A DNA stretch of 64,000 bases, from NCBI GenBank assembly GCA_013368315.1, contig JAACJM010000037.1:248001-312000 (forward strand), given 5' to 3'. Source of the stretch: Tetrapyrgos nigripes (lineage: Eukaryota > Basidiomycota > Agaricomycetes > Agaricales > Campanellaceae). This document shows, piece after piece, positions 45,336 through 55,982 of this stretch (position 1 is the first letter of the stretch; each line of letters begins with the position of its first letter). The position numbers were made by a program, and so were the translations under genes. The notes below the pieces were generated by a model. The model saw only the letters and a list, made by a program, of their open reading frames with translations, was not told the origin of the DNA and made no database searches.

Positions 45336-45524
45336 TGTAACTCCTGGCTCTCGATGCCTAAGGCCTCAATTCACAAGACGGGGCTTTTATATTTCCGCTG
45401 CTATGAACAAGACAGTTAAGGCGAGGTGAGAGTAGTTACTAGTAAAATACTAGGAAGTTCCTTTTATAGCTACGGCAGCGTGTGAGTATTATTGATAGTA
45501 CCTAATCAGGTAACAGCCGTTACA
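45336..45524 (-). repeat. 5' LTR of the Ty3-like element
   Basis: 189 bp, near-identical to 39200-39396. It is the 5' LTR because the element reads on the minus strand. I could not match the bases just inside it to a tRNA primer site. Confidence 0.9.
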
Positions 45525-45836
45525 GGATGAGGACAGTGAATCTGAGGGGGAGAAATCTAGTCTCATCCAGGTAGAGTAGTTGATAATATTGCCACTACTT
45601 TACAGTAAGTATCTATTATTTCACGTATCTATCATAGCTACTGTTTACAAGCATTTTCAGTTATATCAGGTGAGAGAGGGGTTCGGACGCGTCCGAACTT
45701 TGCTTGAACTTGAACTGGACCGAAGTCCAGTCCAAAGTTTGAAAATCTTTCAAACTGGACCCAAAGTTTAGTCTGGCGTTCAAAAAATTTGTCTCTGAAC
45801 CGGACTGAACCGGACTTTCCACACCCTATTCCCTTC

Positions 45837-46660
45837 GGTGGGAGTCGGGACTCGGGTAACGCGTCCCTTGTGTCAGGCTGGCCTGATGGACCTTGATGGA
45901 CTCGTCATTAGCCTGAGTTCTCCAACTAATTCCAATCCCAAATGAGTATTCTAACGCTATTGACACTGATCTTCAAAATCTTACACTACCAGCAACTTGA
46001 AGTATTTAGTTATACTTAACTTACATAAGTACCCAGAAGTACATCACTGACTAGTATTCGGCGGTGAGTTTCTTCATCACTCAGCGAGCTACATGCTGAC
46101 TACATGAACCATAGTGACACTGAAGTATTTCCACCAAGTGTTCATAGGGGACGTATTACACTTTTTTGCTACAGTTCACTGAGTTCAGTCCCAATTTTTC
46201 TCCCAAAATTAGTTCATTCTGAGTTTGGGTACCTATATGATGCTTAAATTGTGCCAAATAGAGGTCATAATGAAATTATTCTTTAAACAGACACATTTAG
46301 AGGTAATTGGATGCGAAGCACAAAATTTTGAGGTTTTTGGAGGAAATTTTACCTAAAACGGACACACTGTCCCTAGTGGCGGTTGTGATGTGTGACAAAC
46401 CAACAGTTCAGTCTTCGCTGCAACGTGTGAATGAACACTTGGTCAAAATACTACAGTACTCGTTTCTTCCCAGTGCACTACGCATCAACCTGTGGTTGTG
46501 AGCTCTCGCATTTATTCCGCATCGTACGTTTCGAGGGACAGCGATAAGTAGTACTGCGCAGTACTCATGGCTACTGTCAAGGACGTATATCCAATTCTAT
46601 GGTATATTTGCCGGCAGCAATAGCTACAGCCAGTACACAGCAACGCGAATTTTCACTGAC
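45837..46660. other. Upstream region of chitinase 1
   Basis: No gene is seen. Parts resemble 49240-49500 upstream of chitinase 2 (shared cgagctacatg and acctgtggctgtgagctc segments), so the chitinase duplication included the promoter. Confidence 0.55.
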
Positions 46661-46668
46661 TTTATAAA
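46661..46668 (+). promoter_or_regulatory. TATA-like box of chitinase 1
   Basis: TTTATAAATCCTACC lies about 110 bp before the ATG. The second chitinase has TTTATAAGTCCTACC at the same distance, so the element is conserved between the copies. Confidence 0.55.
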
Positions 46669-46776
46669 TCCTACCGATTTCAGCGATGAACTTCAGTGGC
46701 TGGTCCCTCTTACTGTTCAGGCAGGTCCGAATCATCTTCCTCCTCTCCTTTCCTCCCATCCTTTATATCGACCAAG

Positions 46777-48446
46777 ATGCGAAACTGGAAATTTTTCCTC
46801 GCTATCACTGGCACAGCGCTCGTATTCAAAAGCGCGGTGGCCATCCCTGTCACAAAGGTCCTTAGACAAGATACGTCGCATTACTCTCGAGAAATCGGTA
46901 CAGGTGATGGTGAGTAGCTCGAGTTCATAGTCTTATACCGTTTTCATCTACCGTAAAGTTGTGTGAACCTTATAGTAAACACCTCCACGCCAGCAGGTGA
47001 CCAGGACGACTCTTCAGGCACGAATTCAAGTTCCAGTTCCAGTTTCAAGGCTCCATACTTTGTTCTTTACAATGATTTGGGTCCAGAGCCTGCTCCTGAT
47101 CCATCGACAATCAAGGTTAGTGCCACATTTCACATCCAATTCAAAGAGATTTCCCATTAACTATTCTACGTTAACAGGGTTGGAACGTCCTGTAAGTATG
47201 ACTAACCACAGCTGATTCGAAATGATTTTTGTGCTTACCATGTGTCAAAACAGTAACATCGCGTTCTATCTATCCAGCGGACCTACAGATATGGCTCAGG
47301 CTTGGAAAAATCTCGACGCAGAAAAGCGGAAAAGCATCCGACAAAGCTACCAGCAAGCCGGAGTCAAGCTCTTATTATCAGCGTTCGGTGATAAAGACAA
47401 GCCTATAGACAAGGATCCGGAACAACTTGGCCAGGAGATGGCAGATTTCGTCATTCAGAATGATTTGGACGGTATTGGTGAGTGAGAGTTGGCATCGGAC
47501 CCAGCTCCGACGTAGCTGATTAGTAGCGGTGCAGATGTTGATTATGAGGTTGGTGGAGATACTAGTTTACTTGGTTATGCTTCCGAGTTGAAAAAATTGT
47601 AGGACCTCGATACTTCTACCGACATAGCTGAGCCTTGGCTCGTTACTTTGACCAAGACTTTGCGCCAGCATCTACCCAAAGAGAAATATTTACTCACCCA
47701 TGCGCGTAAGTACCTCATGATGTATTCACTTGGGTGCCGCAGCGCTGATCTCTTGATAATTCCATCAAGCTCAAGCTCCCTGGTAAGCACTGCTGTGACT
47801 AGGCCGTTAGATAATGAGTAATTAACGTATTCATCCTCTCCCAAGGTTCGCAGAAGGTAAACTTTACGCTCAGCTCGACAAAGCCATTGGGGATCTCATA
47901 GATTGGGTGAGCTCTGGAATCGTTCTCTGACCAGTGATCAGTTCCCATATCTATGATCAATTAGTACAACATCCAATTCTACAACCAGGGACAACAATCC
48001 TACCCCGATTGCGAAAGCTTGTTCAACCAAGCCGACGGAAACACCGCAGTATACCAGATTAACAAATCTCTACAAATCCCACTCTCAAAACTCGTTGTCG
48101 GAAAGCCCGGAATCCAATCCGACGCTCACAGTGGGTATATGGAACCTAGTACCCTCGGAAAGTGCGTGGCGCAAGCCAAGGGCCAAGGATGGAGTACGTG
48201 ACTGTGATTCATCCTTATTGCTGTACTTACAAATAACCTGCTCAAATTTGAAGATGCAGGAGTTATGAGCTGGCAGGTAAGAGCGCGCAGTTACTCCTCT
48301 GCTAATGGTTACAGTGAATAATTACTGACTCCCTTTATGAATACCAGTATCCCCACGCAGATATCAAATGGCTTCAATCTGTAAAAGGTTCAACTTTTGA
48401 TGGATCGGATCCTGAATCAGGCCCAGAAAATCCAGGTCCAGGTTAA
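46777..48446 (+). CDS. Secreted GH18 chitinase, copy 1
   Basis: About ten exons give a protein with a signal peptide (MRNWKFFLAITGTALVF, cut near VAIP). The GH18 barrel includes APYFVLYND, GWNVLNIAFYLSSGP, KLLLSAFGD, the catalytic LDGIDVDYED (last Glu is the acid) and DWYNIQFYNQG, then GVMSWQYP. Three exons are tiny: 47178-47191, 47535-47548 (which supplies most of DVDYE) and 47770-47782. It cleaves chitin-type beta-1,4-GlcNAc chains outside the cell. The stop at 48444 comes soon after the barrel. Beyond it a remnant ELPPNATASG, matching GLPPNSTATG in copy 2, shows that a longer tail was lost. Confidence 0.88.
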
Positions 48447-48509
48447 GGCCAAGCTCAAGGCGAACTGCCTCCCAATGCAACTGCCTCTGGGATGAAGCGT
48501 TAGGGAGAC

Positions 48510-49115
48510 GGATGGAGAGAGAAAGCGTAAGGCGCAGACGTTCTAAACAGGGGTCAGATCAGGAAATTTATTCTCGGGTTTCATAAACGGTCAACAAAGA
48601 GTTTTGAACGGAATCTACGCATTCTACAAGGTACCAAGCAAATGGTCATGGCACTCGCCGACAACAATATCAGACATCCTGAACACAGCGTCCTGAATGT
48701 ATCCACCACAGAGTGAACTTGCTAGTAAAGTGCAAGGTGAGCTATGCACTTTTTTGCTAGAGTAAACTGTAAAAGCAAAGAAGCGTACCCACGCAAAACA
48801 ACAAAGCGGATGCTGACGCGCTGATGTCTCATCCGCGCTAGAGACGTCGATCGAGGATCTCTTTGGCATAGATATTACTGGGGACATCGACCTGGGTAAG
48901 ACTCGAGAGTCGAGGAAAATTTTAACGAGGTGGGAAAGAGGTACTGGAACAATGCAGCAGAGATTTTCGCAGATGGAGATTATGGTGTACAACGTGTATC
49001 GGGCATAGTTGACCGAAGGACTGTAAGATGAGTGCAACACTGCATCGTCGCCAGCGAAGCAAAAGCCACCCAAAGCGTGGGGATGATTCCCAAGTGTCAC
49101 GGCTAGAACGTGCCA
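48510..49115 (-). repeat. Gene-like dispersed repeat, copy 2
   Basis: Counterpart of 29617-30290. On the minus strand it keeps an open frame ending LCGGYIQDAVFRMSDIVVGE...LLGTL and the CCCGAGAATAAA signal. Its left edge falls exactly where chitinase 1 stops matching the acidic tail of chitinase 2, so its arrival may have removed that tail. Confidence 0.6.
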
Positions 49116-49511
49116 CGACTCGGACGCGTCCTTGAAAAGTCCTTGCGTGGAGGAGCCATGGGCTATACACTGGGTCCTCAAAGTGATTGTATGGCTCAAA
49201 CGTTATAATGTTATTGAACTCGATCTTTCAAAGTGTTACACTGCTCCCACTAAGTACCTCTTAATAATTGACTGACCCCTCTAGTAAGCAAAGTACCTTG
49301 CTGGCTACTTGCGGAGGAGATAAGTCCCTGCATCATTCAACGAGCTACATGTTGGTTACATGAACCACGTCGATATGCGTTTCGTCCCAGCTGCACAACG
49401 CACGGACCTGTGGCTGTGAGCTCCCGCATCAAGCCCACCAAGATATCTTATTCCGTGGCTTATTCGTAACTACTGGTACGCTGGAAGACAGCAACGCGGT
49501 CCCTCACTGGC
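49116..49511. other. Upstream region of chitinase 2
   Basis: No gene is seen. Similar in patches to 46010-46660 upstream of chitinase 1. Confidence 0.5.
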
Positions 49512-49519
49512 TTTATAAG
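49512..49519 (+). promoter_or_regulatory. TATA-like box of chitinase 2
   Basis: TTTATAAGTCCTACC, about 117 bp before the ATG; counterpart of the box at 46661. Confidence 0.55.
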
Positions 49520-49628
49520 TCCTACCTCTTTCAGCGGGAAACTTCAGTGGCTGGTCCCCTTTACTGTTCTGGCAGGTCCAAATCAATTTCTTCCCCCATC
49601 TCTCTTTTTCATCCTCTCCTTTACCTCG

Positions 49629-51900
49629 ATGCGAAATTGGAACTTTATCCTTACTATCGCCGGCGTTGTGTTTGTACTCAAAAGCGTTGTAGCCATTCCA
49701 ATAACGTCGCGTTACTCTCGAGCTATCGGTACAGTTCATGATGACTAGCTGCTGGAACTTCCAGCCTAATATTCCCTGTTGACCGGTATCCATCGTATAG
49801 GACAGTTTTCCATACCAACAGACCAGGACGACTCTTCTGGCACGAATTCACGCTCTAGCTCTAGTTCCAGTCTCCACCCTCCATACTTTGTTCTTTACAA
49901 TGATGTGGGTCCTGATCCTGCTCCTGACCCATCGAAAATCAAAGTTGGTACCATGTTTACTGTCGAGGTTGAAGAGATTTCTCACTAACTATTCAACATT
50001 CAAAGGGTTGGAACGTCCTGTAAGTAAAACTGTGCATACCTGACTCATTCTCTCTTCGTACTTACCCTGAATTAACCTAAAACCAAAACAGCAACCTCGC
50101 CTTCTACCTATCCAGTGGCCCTGGAGACATGGCTCAAGCCTGGCAATCCCTCGACGCTTCCAAGCGTCAGAGTATCCATCAAGATTATCAACAAGCCGGA
50201 ATCAAGATATTATTGTCAGCATTCGGAGATCAAGACAAACCTACCGACCAGGATCCTGAAAAACTAGCTCAGGAGATGGCGGAATTCGTGATTCAGAATA
50301 ATTTGGATGGGATTGGTGAGTGCGCCAGTTCAAGGCATCATCGACGTGGCTGATTAGGAGTCTACTACTTAGATGTTGACTATGAGGTTAGTGACGCGAT
50401 ATTTCTGCTTCCTCCACTTGAGCTGAACCAATACTTCTGAACGAAACAGGACAGTGGTGCTGTTGACGCCGGTACAGCTGAGCCTTGGCTCGTTACTTTG
50501 ACCAAGACTTTGCGTCAACATCTACCCAAAGGGAAATTCTTGATTACCCATGCGCGTAAGTACTACCTCATCGGTACTATGTGTTTCGCTAAATGCCGTG
50601 CTGATGATCTAATTCCCTTATGATAATTCTATGCATCCATTGATGAATGATGAAGCTCAAGCTCCCTGGTAAGTACTGCTTTGACTGGGTCTTAGAGAAC
50701 GAGCATTTACAGTGCTCATTCTCTCACAAGGTTCCAACAAGGCCAACTGTACGCTAAACTCGATAAAGCTGTTGGGAGTCTGATTGATTGGGTGAACTCC
50801 TTGATCGTCCTTACATTCTTCGTCCTCTAACCAGTAGTGAACAACTTCCTCAATTAGTACAACGTCCAATTCTACAATCAAGGCCCCGGATCCTACTCCT
50901 CCTGCCAGGGCCTATTCAACCAAGCCGACGGAAACACTGCAGTATTCCAAATCAACAAGTCCCTCCAAATCCCACTCTCCAAACTCGTCGTCGGAAAACC
51001 CGGAATCAAATCCGACGCTAATGATGGGTACATGGAACCTAGCGCCCTCGGGAAATGCGTGGCTCAGGCTAAAAGCCAAGGATGGAGTACGTGTTCTTTG
51101 CTTTGCATCGGCTTTGATTTGTCCTGGTATTGCTGTACTGACGAAAAATGAAGACGCAGGAGTTATGAGCTGGCAGGTAAGCCCTTAATGCGCAGTTTAC
51201 TCCTTTCAACATTCCTCCGTTAATGGTTACTATCTCTTCGTACTAGTATCCAAATGCAGATTCCAAATGGCTTTCAAGCGTAAAAGGGTCAGCTTTTGGC
51301 AGTGGTACATCGGATTCCGGTCAATGGCAAAGTGAAGGCCAGGACGATTCAGGACTGCCTCCCAATTCCACAGCCACTGGGACACCGGACGATGGAGATG
51401 GCACTGATGGCGATGGCACTGATGGTACACCGGATGATGGTGACGATTATGGGAACACCCAATATCCGGATTCCCAAGCTAATGGAGGAGAAGGAAGTGG
51501 AAATGGAAGTCCCGACTCCGATCAGGATCAGGACACGGTCCCGGACACCCAATATCAGGATTCCCAAGGTAATAATGGAGGAGAAGAGAGTGGAAATGGA
51601 AGTCCCGACTCCGATCAGGATCAAGACACGGACACGGACACCCAATATCAGGATTCCCAAGCTAATAATGGGGGAGAAGGAAGTGGAAATGGAAGTCCCG
51701 ACTCCGATCAGGATCAAGACACCGACACCGACACCGACATCCAAGGTCCGGACAGTGGATCTCCTGTAGATGGCGATGGAAATCCGGATCAGGACGACCA
51801 AGGTTCAAGTTCAGATGGATCCCCTGGAAATGGTGATGGAAACGATGACGAGAGTGACGCAGGTAGTAGCTGGAGAAGATCCAGCAGGGGGCGGCGATAA
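49629..51900 (+). CDS. Secreted GH18 chitinase, copy 2, with acidic repeat tail
   Basis: Same exon plan as copy 1, including microexons 50005-50018, 50373-50386 and 50656-50668. The signal peptide is MRNWNFILTIAGVVFVL, cut near VAIP. The catalytic motif is LDGIDVDYE, and the barrel ends at GVMSWQYP. The tail is about 200 residues, rich in Asp, Gly, Ser and Gln, with three repeats of 30-31 residues (QYQDSQ, GEGSGNGSPDSDQDQDTD), ending basic (SWRRSSRGRR). The first intron appears to use a donor 5-6 bases upstream of the one in copy 1. The tail could keep the enzyme in the wall or space it from the cell; this is inference. Confidence 0.87.
51460..51735 (+). repeat. Three 90-93 bp tandem repeats in the chitinase 2 tail
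   Basis: Units start at 51460, 51550 and 51643 with caatatc(c/a)ggattcccaa and stay in frame. Copies are nearly identical, so repeat number probably varies between strains. Confidence 0.85.
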
Positions 51901-52258
51901 CGTCTTCGATAATTCGATATCGTAGTCATCAAAGAAGTTGATGTAGTTATGCCCTTCATTCATTAATGTATACGCTCTCTAATGCTCTTACGATTCTTCG
52001 CATTCAAACCACTAATTAAAGGAAGCAGTAAGCAAATGTTTCATTCTTTTCTGAGCTATGAAAACAAGGGTACAAAACAAATGAAGAATCATCATAGTAC
52101 ACAACGGGATGAACTTCTCACAAAAAAAATTACAAAAGCTGAACCTGAAGAACGTTATATCTTAACTTGCATCGTGAAAGGGAAGTAAGTCGACGTGAAA
52201 GTAAACCGTAAAAGAAATCAATGACTCCACGAACAAAGACACCTATGCAACAAGCAAA
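51901..52258. other. Convergent spacer, chitinase 2 and transporter
   Basis: 3' UTRs of two genes that face each other. No gene is seen. Confidence 0.5.
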
Positions 52259-54545
52259 TCAAGCGCTCTGCTTCTCCTCAAACGAATCAGACCCATGCAG
52301 CTTCTTCTCCCCTGCATGCGTACCCTCCACCACCTCACTCAACGTCTTCCTACCGACTTCCTTTCCAATAGCCCAAGCAGTGAACATATGTCCACTAGCG
52401 AAGATATCTTCAACTTCTTCAAGTGTACGCCCAACAGTTTCGGGGAACATAAAGAAGATGTGGATACAAGCAGCAAAGTTGAAAGTGCCGAAGATGAAAT
52501 AGGTCTTCCAAGCAATATTTTTGAAACCGGGAGGGACGGCCCAGGCGAGAGCAAAGTTGAAGATCCAGTTGGAGGCGGTGGCGAGGGAGACGGCTTTACC
52601 ACGGATCTTGAGCGAGTACTAATGGTAATGGAAAGAGCTTAGGATAGAACGACGACAATGGAAAGGCAGGACGCACAATTTCAGCAGGGTAAGTCCAAGA
52701 GACGGGACCCATAGTCACTGCGAAACTGCAGACAAACAAGTACGAGCAGACGATAATACCACGGGTGGCGGAGCCGTGTCCTTCGACGACCCAGACCCCT
52801 AGCAGCATCATGTTAGTCATTATACTAATGACTAGAAGAGAATATAAATGGAAACTTACTGGCGTTATCGACTTCACCCCAGTGACCGAATCTAGCTTGG
52901 AGACCACCGACGAGGAAGAGCCAGAAGCCCATGAACAAAGTACCCAAGATGAGCATGGGACGACGACCCCATTTGTCGATGAAGAGGATGGCGGGGACGG
53001 TGGCGGCGACGTTGAGGACGTATTGGACGGACTGTTATCCAGTAACCAAATATAGTTAAGATGTCAGTCATAGATGTAAAAGCAGACAAGTGAACATATG
53101 GCGATGTGCGATGTGATGTATCAGAATGCGAAGTGGAGAGGACTGATGTCAGCGGCTGTCATTGAAAGTTAAGTATAGAGAGACACCACATACAGCAGCA
53201 ATGAGGTTGCTCCTTGTTCCCGTCAAACCAGTTCCACGGAACACGTAGACGATGTAGTACATCATGACGTTCATTCCAGTAAGTTGAGACCACATTTGCA
53301 AGCTGCATCCCAAGAATACACGGCGGGGGTTTCCGGGCTTGAGGAGATCGAGGTATGATTTGGCACCTTCGGTTCTCTCATAGATGACCTGTGGGAGGCA
53401 GTCAGTGACAAGTCAAAAAAGGAGGTAGGAATGATGATCGGACTAGCTTCGCCGTATGACAGACAGAGTACAAGAATAACGGGATGACAGAACAACATGG
53501 AGAAGGAATGAATGTGACCCACCTGTTGTTTAATTTCCTCAAACTCGAGTCTCACGAGGTCGTTATTCTTGTCACCCTTGCCGTGTAAGTCGGCGAGAAT
53601 CTCCAATGCCTCCTCATCCCTATCATTATCCAACATCCACCTAGGACTCTCAGGGAAAGCGAACATTCCAATGAACAAGATAATAGCAGGAATCATCTGA
53701 AGACCCCAGGGAATTCGGAACGAAGCCTTTCCGTTGATGTACGAGCAACCAAATTGAACGAAGTATTGGATGAGGATACCCCAGGTGATGGACCATTGTT
53801 GGAGAGAGACCATACGACCACGGATAGAAGGGGCAGTGATTTCGGATTGGTAGATGGGGACGACAGAGGAGGAGATACCGACGGAAATTCCTGAGATGAC
53901 ACGGCCGGCGACGAGCATGCCACGGTTCTACGAAACGATACGAAAGATGTATGTTGAGTGCCAAATTGGTTGATGGGGATACAATGGGGACTCACGGCGG
54001 CAGCACATTGAAGAATAGAACCAAGAACCCAAATCAAACTGGCGATCATGATGGTTTTCTTACGACCTATCCGATCAGCGAGTTGGGTCACCAGTAAGGC
54101 ACCGAAGAAAGAACCAGCTGGCATGGCTGCGACGATGGCTCCTTGTGCTGATTCACCAGGCTAGAGGAACGACTCAGTAAGTAACAAACAACGAAATGAT
54201 GTAGAGCGAGTACTAACATTGCCGAATTGGTTCTTGTAGAAGTTGTTCTAGAGGACGTCTGATCAGAACTGGGTGATGGTGAATGTAGTAAGGCCAACTC
54301 ACGTCCAACACTCCGGACATGGACGAAATGTCCAGACCGAAGAGACCGCCACCGATACATGCGAACGAACCTACAATGTACTGAGATGAGGGGGAGAAAA
54401 GATGTTAGGTGGAGGACAGAAGTGACTGTGAAGCTGGAAGACATACGGGACTCGACGCGATAGCAGCATTGTACTGTCGAGAAAGTCTATCATGAGCAAC
54501 GTTACACAGAAAAAGAAAAAAATCTCGACGCACCCCTTTGCCCAT
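52259..54545 (-). CDS. MFS sugar transporter
   Basis: Ten or so exons join in frame to about 530 residues, twelve predicted helices. The ATG at 54545 opens MGKG, spliced to YNAAIASSPYIVGSFACIGG, then GLFGLDISSMSGVL. Signatures of the sugar porter family are present: DRIGRKK, GRVISGISVGISSSVVPIYQ followed by SEI, PESPRWM, DKWGRRPM, PVSWTYPAEIY, RGKA and PETVGRTLEEVE. It imports hexoses or related compounds by proton symport at the plasma membrane. Substrate is not decidable from sequence. The C-terminal tail is soluble and ends SFEEKQSA. No frame break is visible. Confidence 0.93.
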
Positions 54546-55982
54546 GGTGAACACAATTCTTCTGAGCACGCCAAGTCAGAGAAGAAGAGCGCGGGGAAAC
54601 AGGAACCCAGCGTATGCACCCCCATCAACTTATATGGTTCCATGGAAGGTCACAAGTTAACGTTAAATGGGTCATGAGGGCCGTAAGATTGATGAAAAAA
54701 AATGTGTATGAATTGAACCAGCTATTCAAGTGTGGCTAGATTATGCCGGCTAGTCTCCTGACACTGATGCCGCCATGTGATGCGTTTTTTTTCTTTCGTA
54801 CGTTTCTTTTTGACTGAAGTTGGAGGGGGTTTCTGCCGGAAGCATGAAGTGGAAGAGCTACAGCTTCCTGTCCATTGCGTGGTCTCGACCTGGATGAGCT
54901 CGTATTCCTTGAAGAACTCCTCGTACGAGTACCTTGTTCCTCTACGTCATAACGCGCTCTTGTTGACAGCACCTTGTGTATGTCTCCTTTAAAATTTCAC
55001 ACTATTGAGTATGTTAACCATCGCTCGCTCTTGCGTTCCCGTCCGGTTCAATAGAATTTTGCTTTACATACCTTTTCCAACCTCAACCGGTCAGTTACAA
55101 GGATCCCTTCGGGTCAACTCGAGCCCACCTCCTCCCTCTGTTCTCCCCCTTCCCCCAATCCCGACATCCACAAACGTCTCTAACCTCGTTCAAGAATCAA
55201 CCGACGCACCGTTACTAACACAGTGCCGCTTTCCACGCCCCACCTCCACTTCAACTTGTGCAGTTCTCAATTCTCCAGTCCAGATCCACACGGAACCATA
55301 TACCCCGCCTCGTACCTGAAAAAATGAATGAAGCTGCGCGCTTTGCCGCTTTGCCCTGCTAAAAACTCCACTTGCCCCAACGTATGTACCCCGAACAATT
55401 TGATTATTCAGTGTATTACGTTCATTGATGAGCTCCCGTGAACAACTTGTGAGCGTGATGATCCGCCTGTTTGCCGTTTGACCCTTGATGGTTGACATGT
55501 TTGTTGTTGAGCAGACTTTGAATATCTCCAATGGGTTTTGTCGTCACATCGATCCAGGGGGGGATCCATAATTATCGATTCTATTTCCCTCACAAAAGAA
55601 ACCTCAAGACTAAAAGTAAATACCGTACTAGACAGCGTGGTGGCGAACATGGCGAAAATAGTTCGGTCGAGTTTGGTGGATGACTAGTGCCCTACGGTGA
55701 CGCCAAGTAGATCCGGACGGGATTGGTTATTTTTAGAGATGGCTCGCGGTCCAGAGAATGCAGAGGATGATGGCACCGCAGAGAGCAAGGGCCCAAAGGC
55801 CGTCAGTCGGGTCACGGTCGGGTCTTACAGTTGAGTCAGAGCAGTAGGAGACGAAAACCGCCTTCATTCCTTACACAACATTCTTGAGACCGAGATATCC
55901 CCTATTTCAAGATACGAATACATACACTTACAGCTAATTTTACAAGGCTCCTAAACCTTTTCTGCACACTTTGCACCCTCCT
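54546..55982. other. Intergenic, no supported gene
   Basis: 1.4 kb between the transporter start and the BTB gene stop. Small frames (for example 55005-55319) lack splice or family support. The transporter promoter should lie at the left end. Confidence 0.45.

Larger units (their letters stand above)
39200..45524 (-). mobile_element. Ty3-like LTR retrotransposon, pol deleted
   Basis: Two LTRs (39200-39396 and 45336-45524) with TGTAAC...GTTACA ends are flanked by the 5-bp duplication GGATG (39195-39199 and 45525-45529). The polypurine tract (GGGGAGGA on the minus strand) abuts the left LTR and gag lies near the right one, so the element reads on the minus strand. Protease, RT and integrase are not found. 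Confidence 0.9.
38945..45579 (+). pseudogene. hAT transposase C terminus, split by insertion
   Basis: The exon at 38945-39199 encodes the hAT dimerisation region (YPTLSRMVRDYLAIQGSGTP, SERAFSSAG, LKPEMLAAIQTLKAAYRNG). The frame is cut after FGED by the LTR element and resumes at 45530 with EDSESEGEKSSL, stopping at 45579. An upstream WWG exon end with a GTAAGT donor is visible near 38880. The RNase H-like catalytic part is missing. Confidence 0.88.
38443..45828 (+). mobile_element. hAT element remnant interrupted by an LTR retrotransposon
   Basis: The ends TAGGGCACGGAAAGTCCGGT and, inverted on the right, TAGGGTGTGGAAAGTCCGGT match at 17 of 20 positions. The 8-bp direct repeat TTCCCTTC stands outside each (38435-38442 and 45829-45836), the length typical of hAT elements. 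Without the inserted retroelement it would be about 1.06 kb, with only the end of a transposase gene. Confidence 0.93.

Noticed and set aside
48624..49199. 191-codon minus-strand frame in repeat copy 2
   Set aside because: Only the last third is conserved with the other copy; the upstream part disagrees between copies, so no gene is called beyond the repeat entry.
51349..51801. 150-codon frame antisense to the chitinase 2 tail
   Set aside because: It is the complement of the repeat region; its regular Ile/Ser/Gly pattern is a by-product of the sense repeats.
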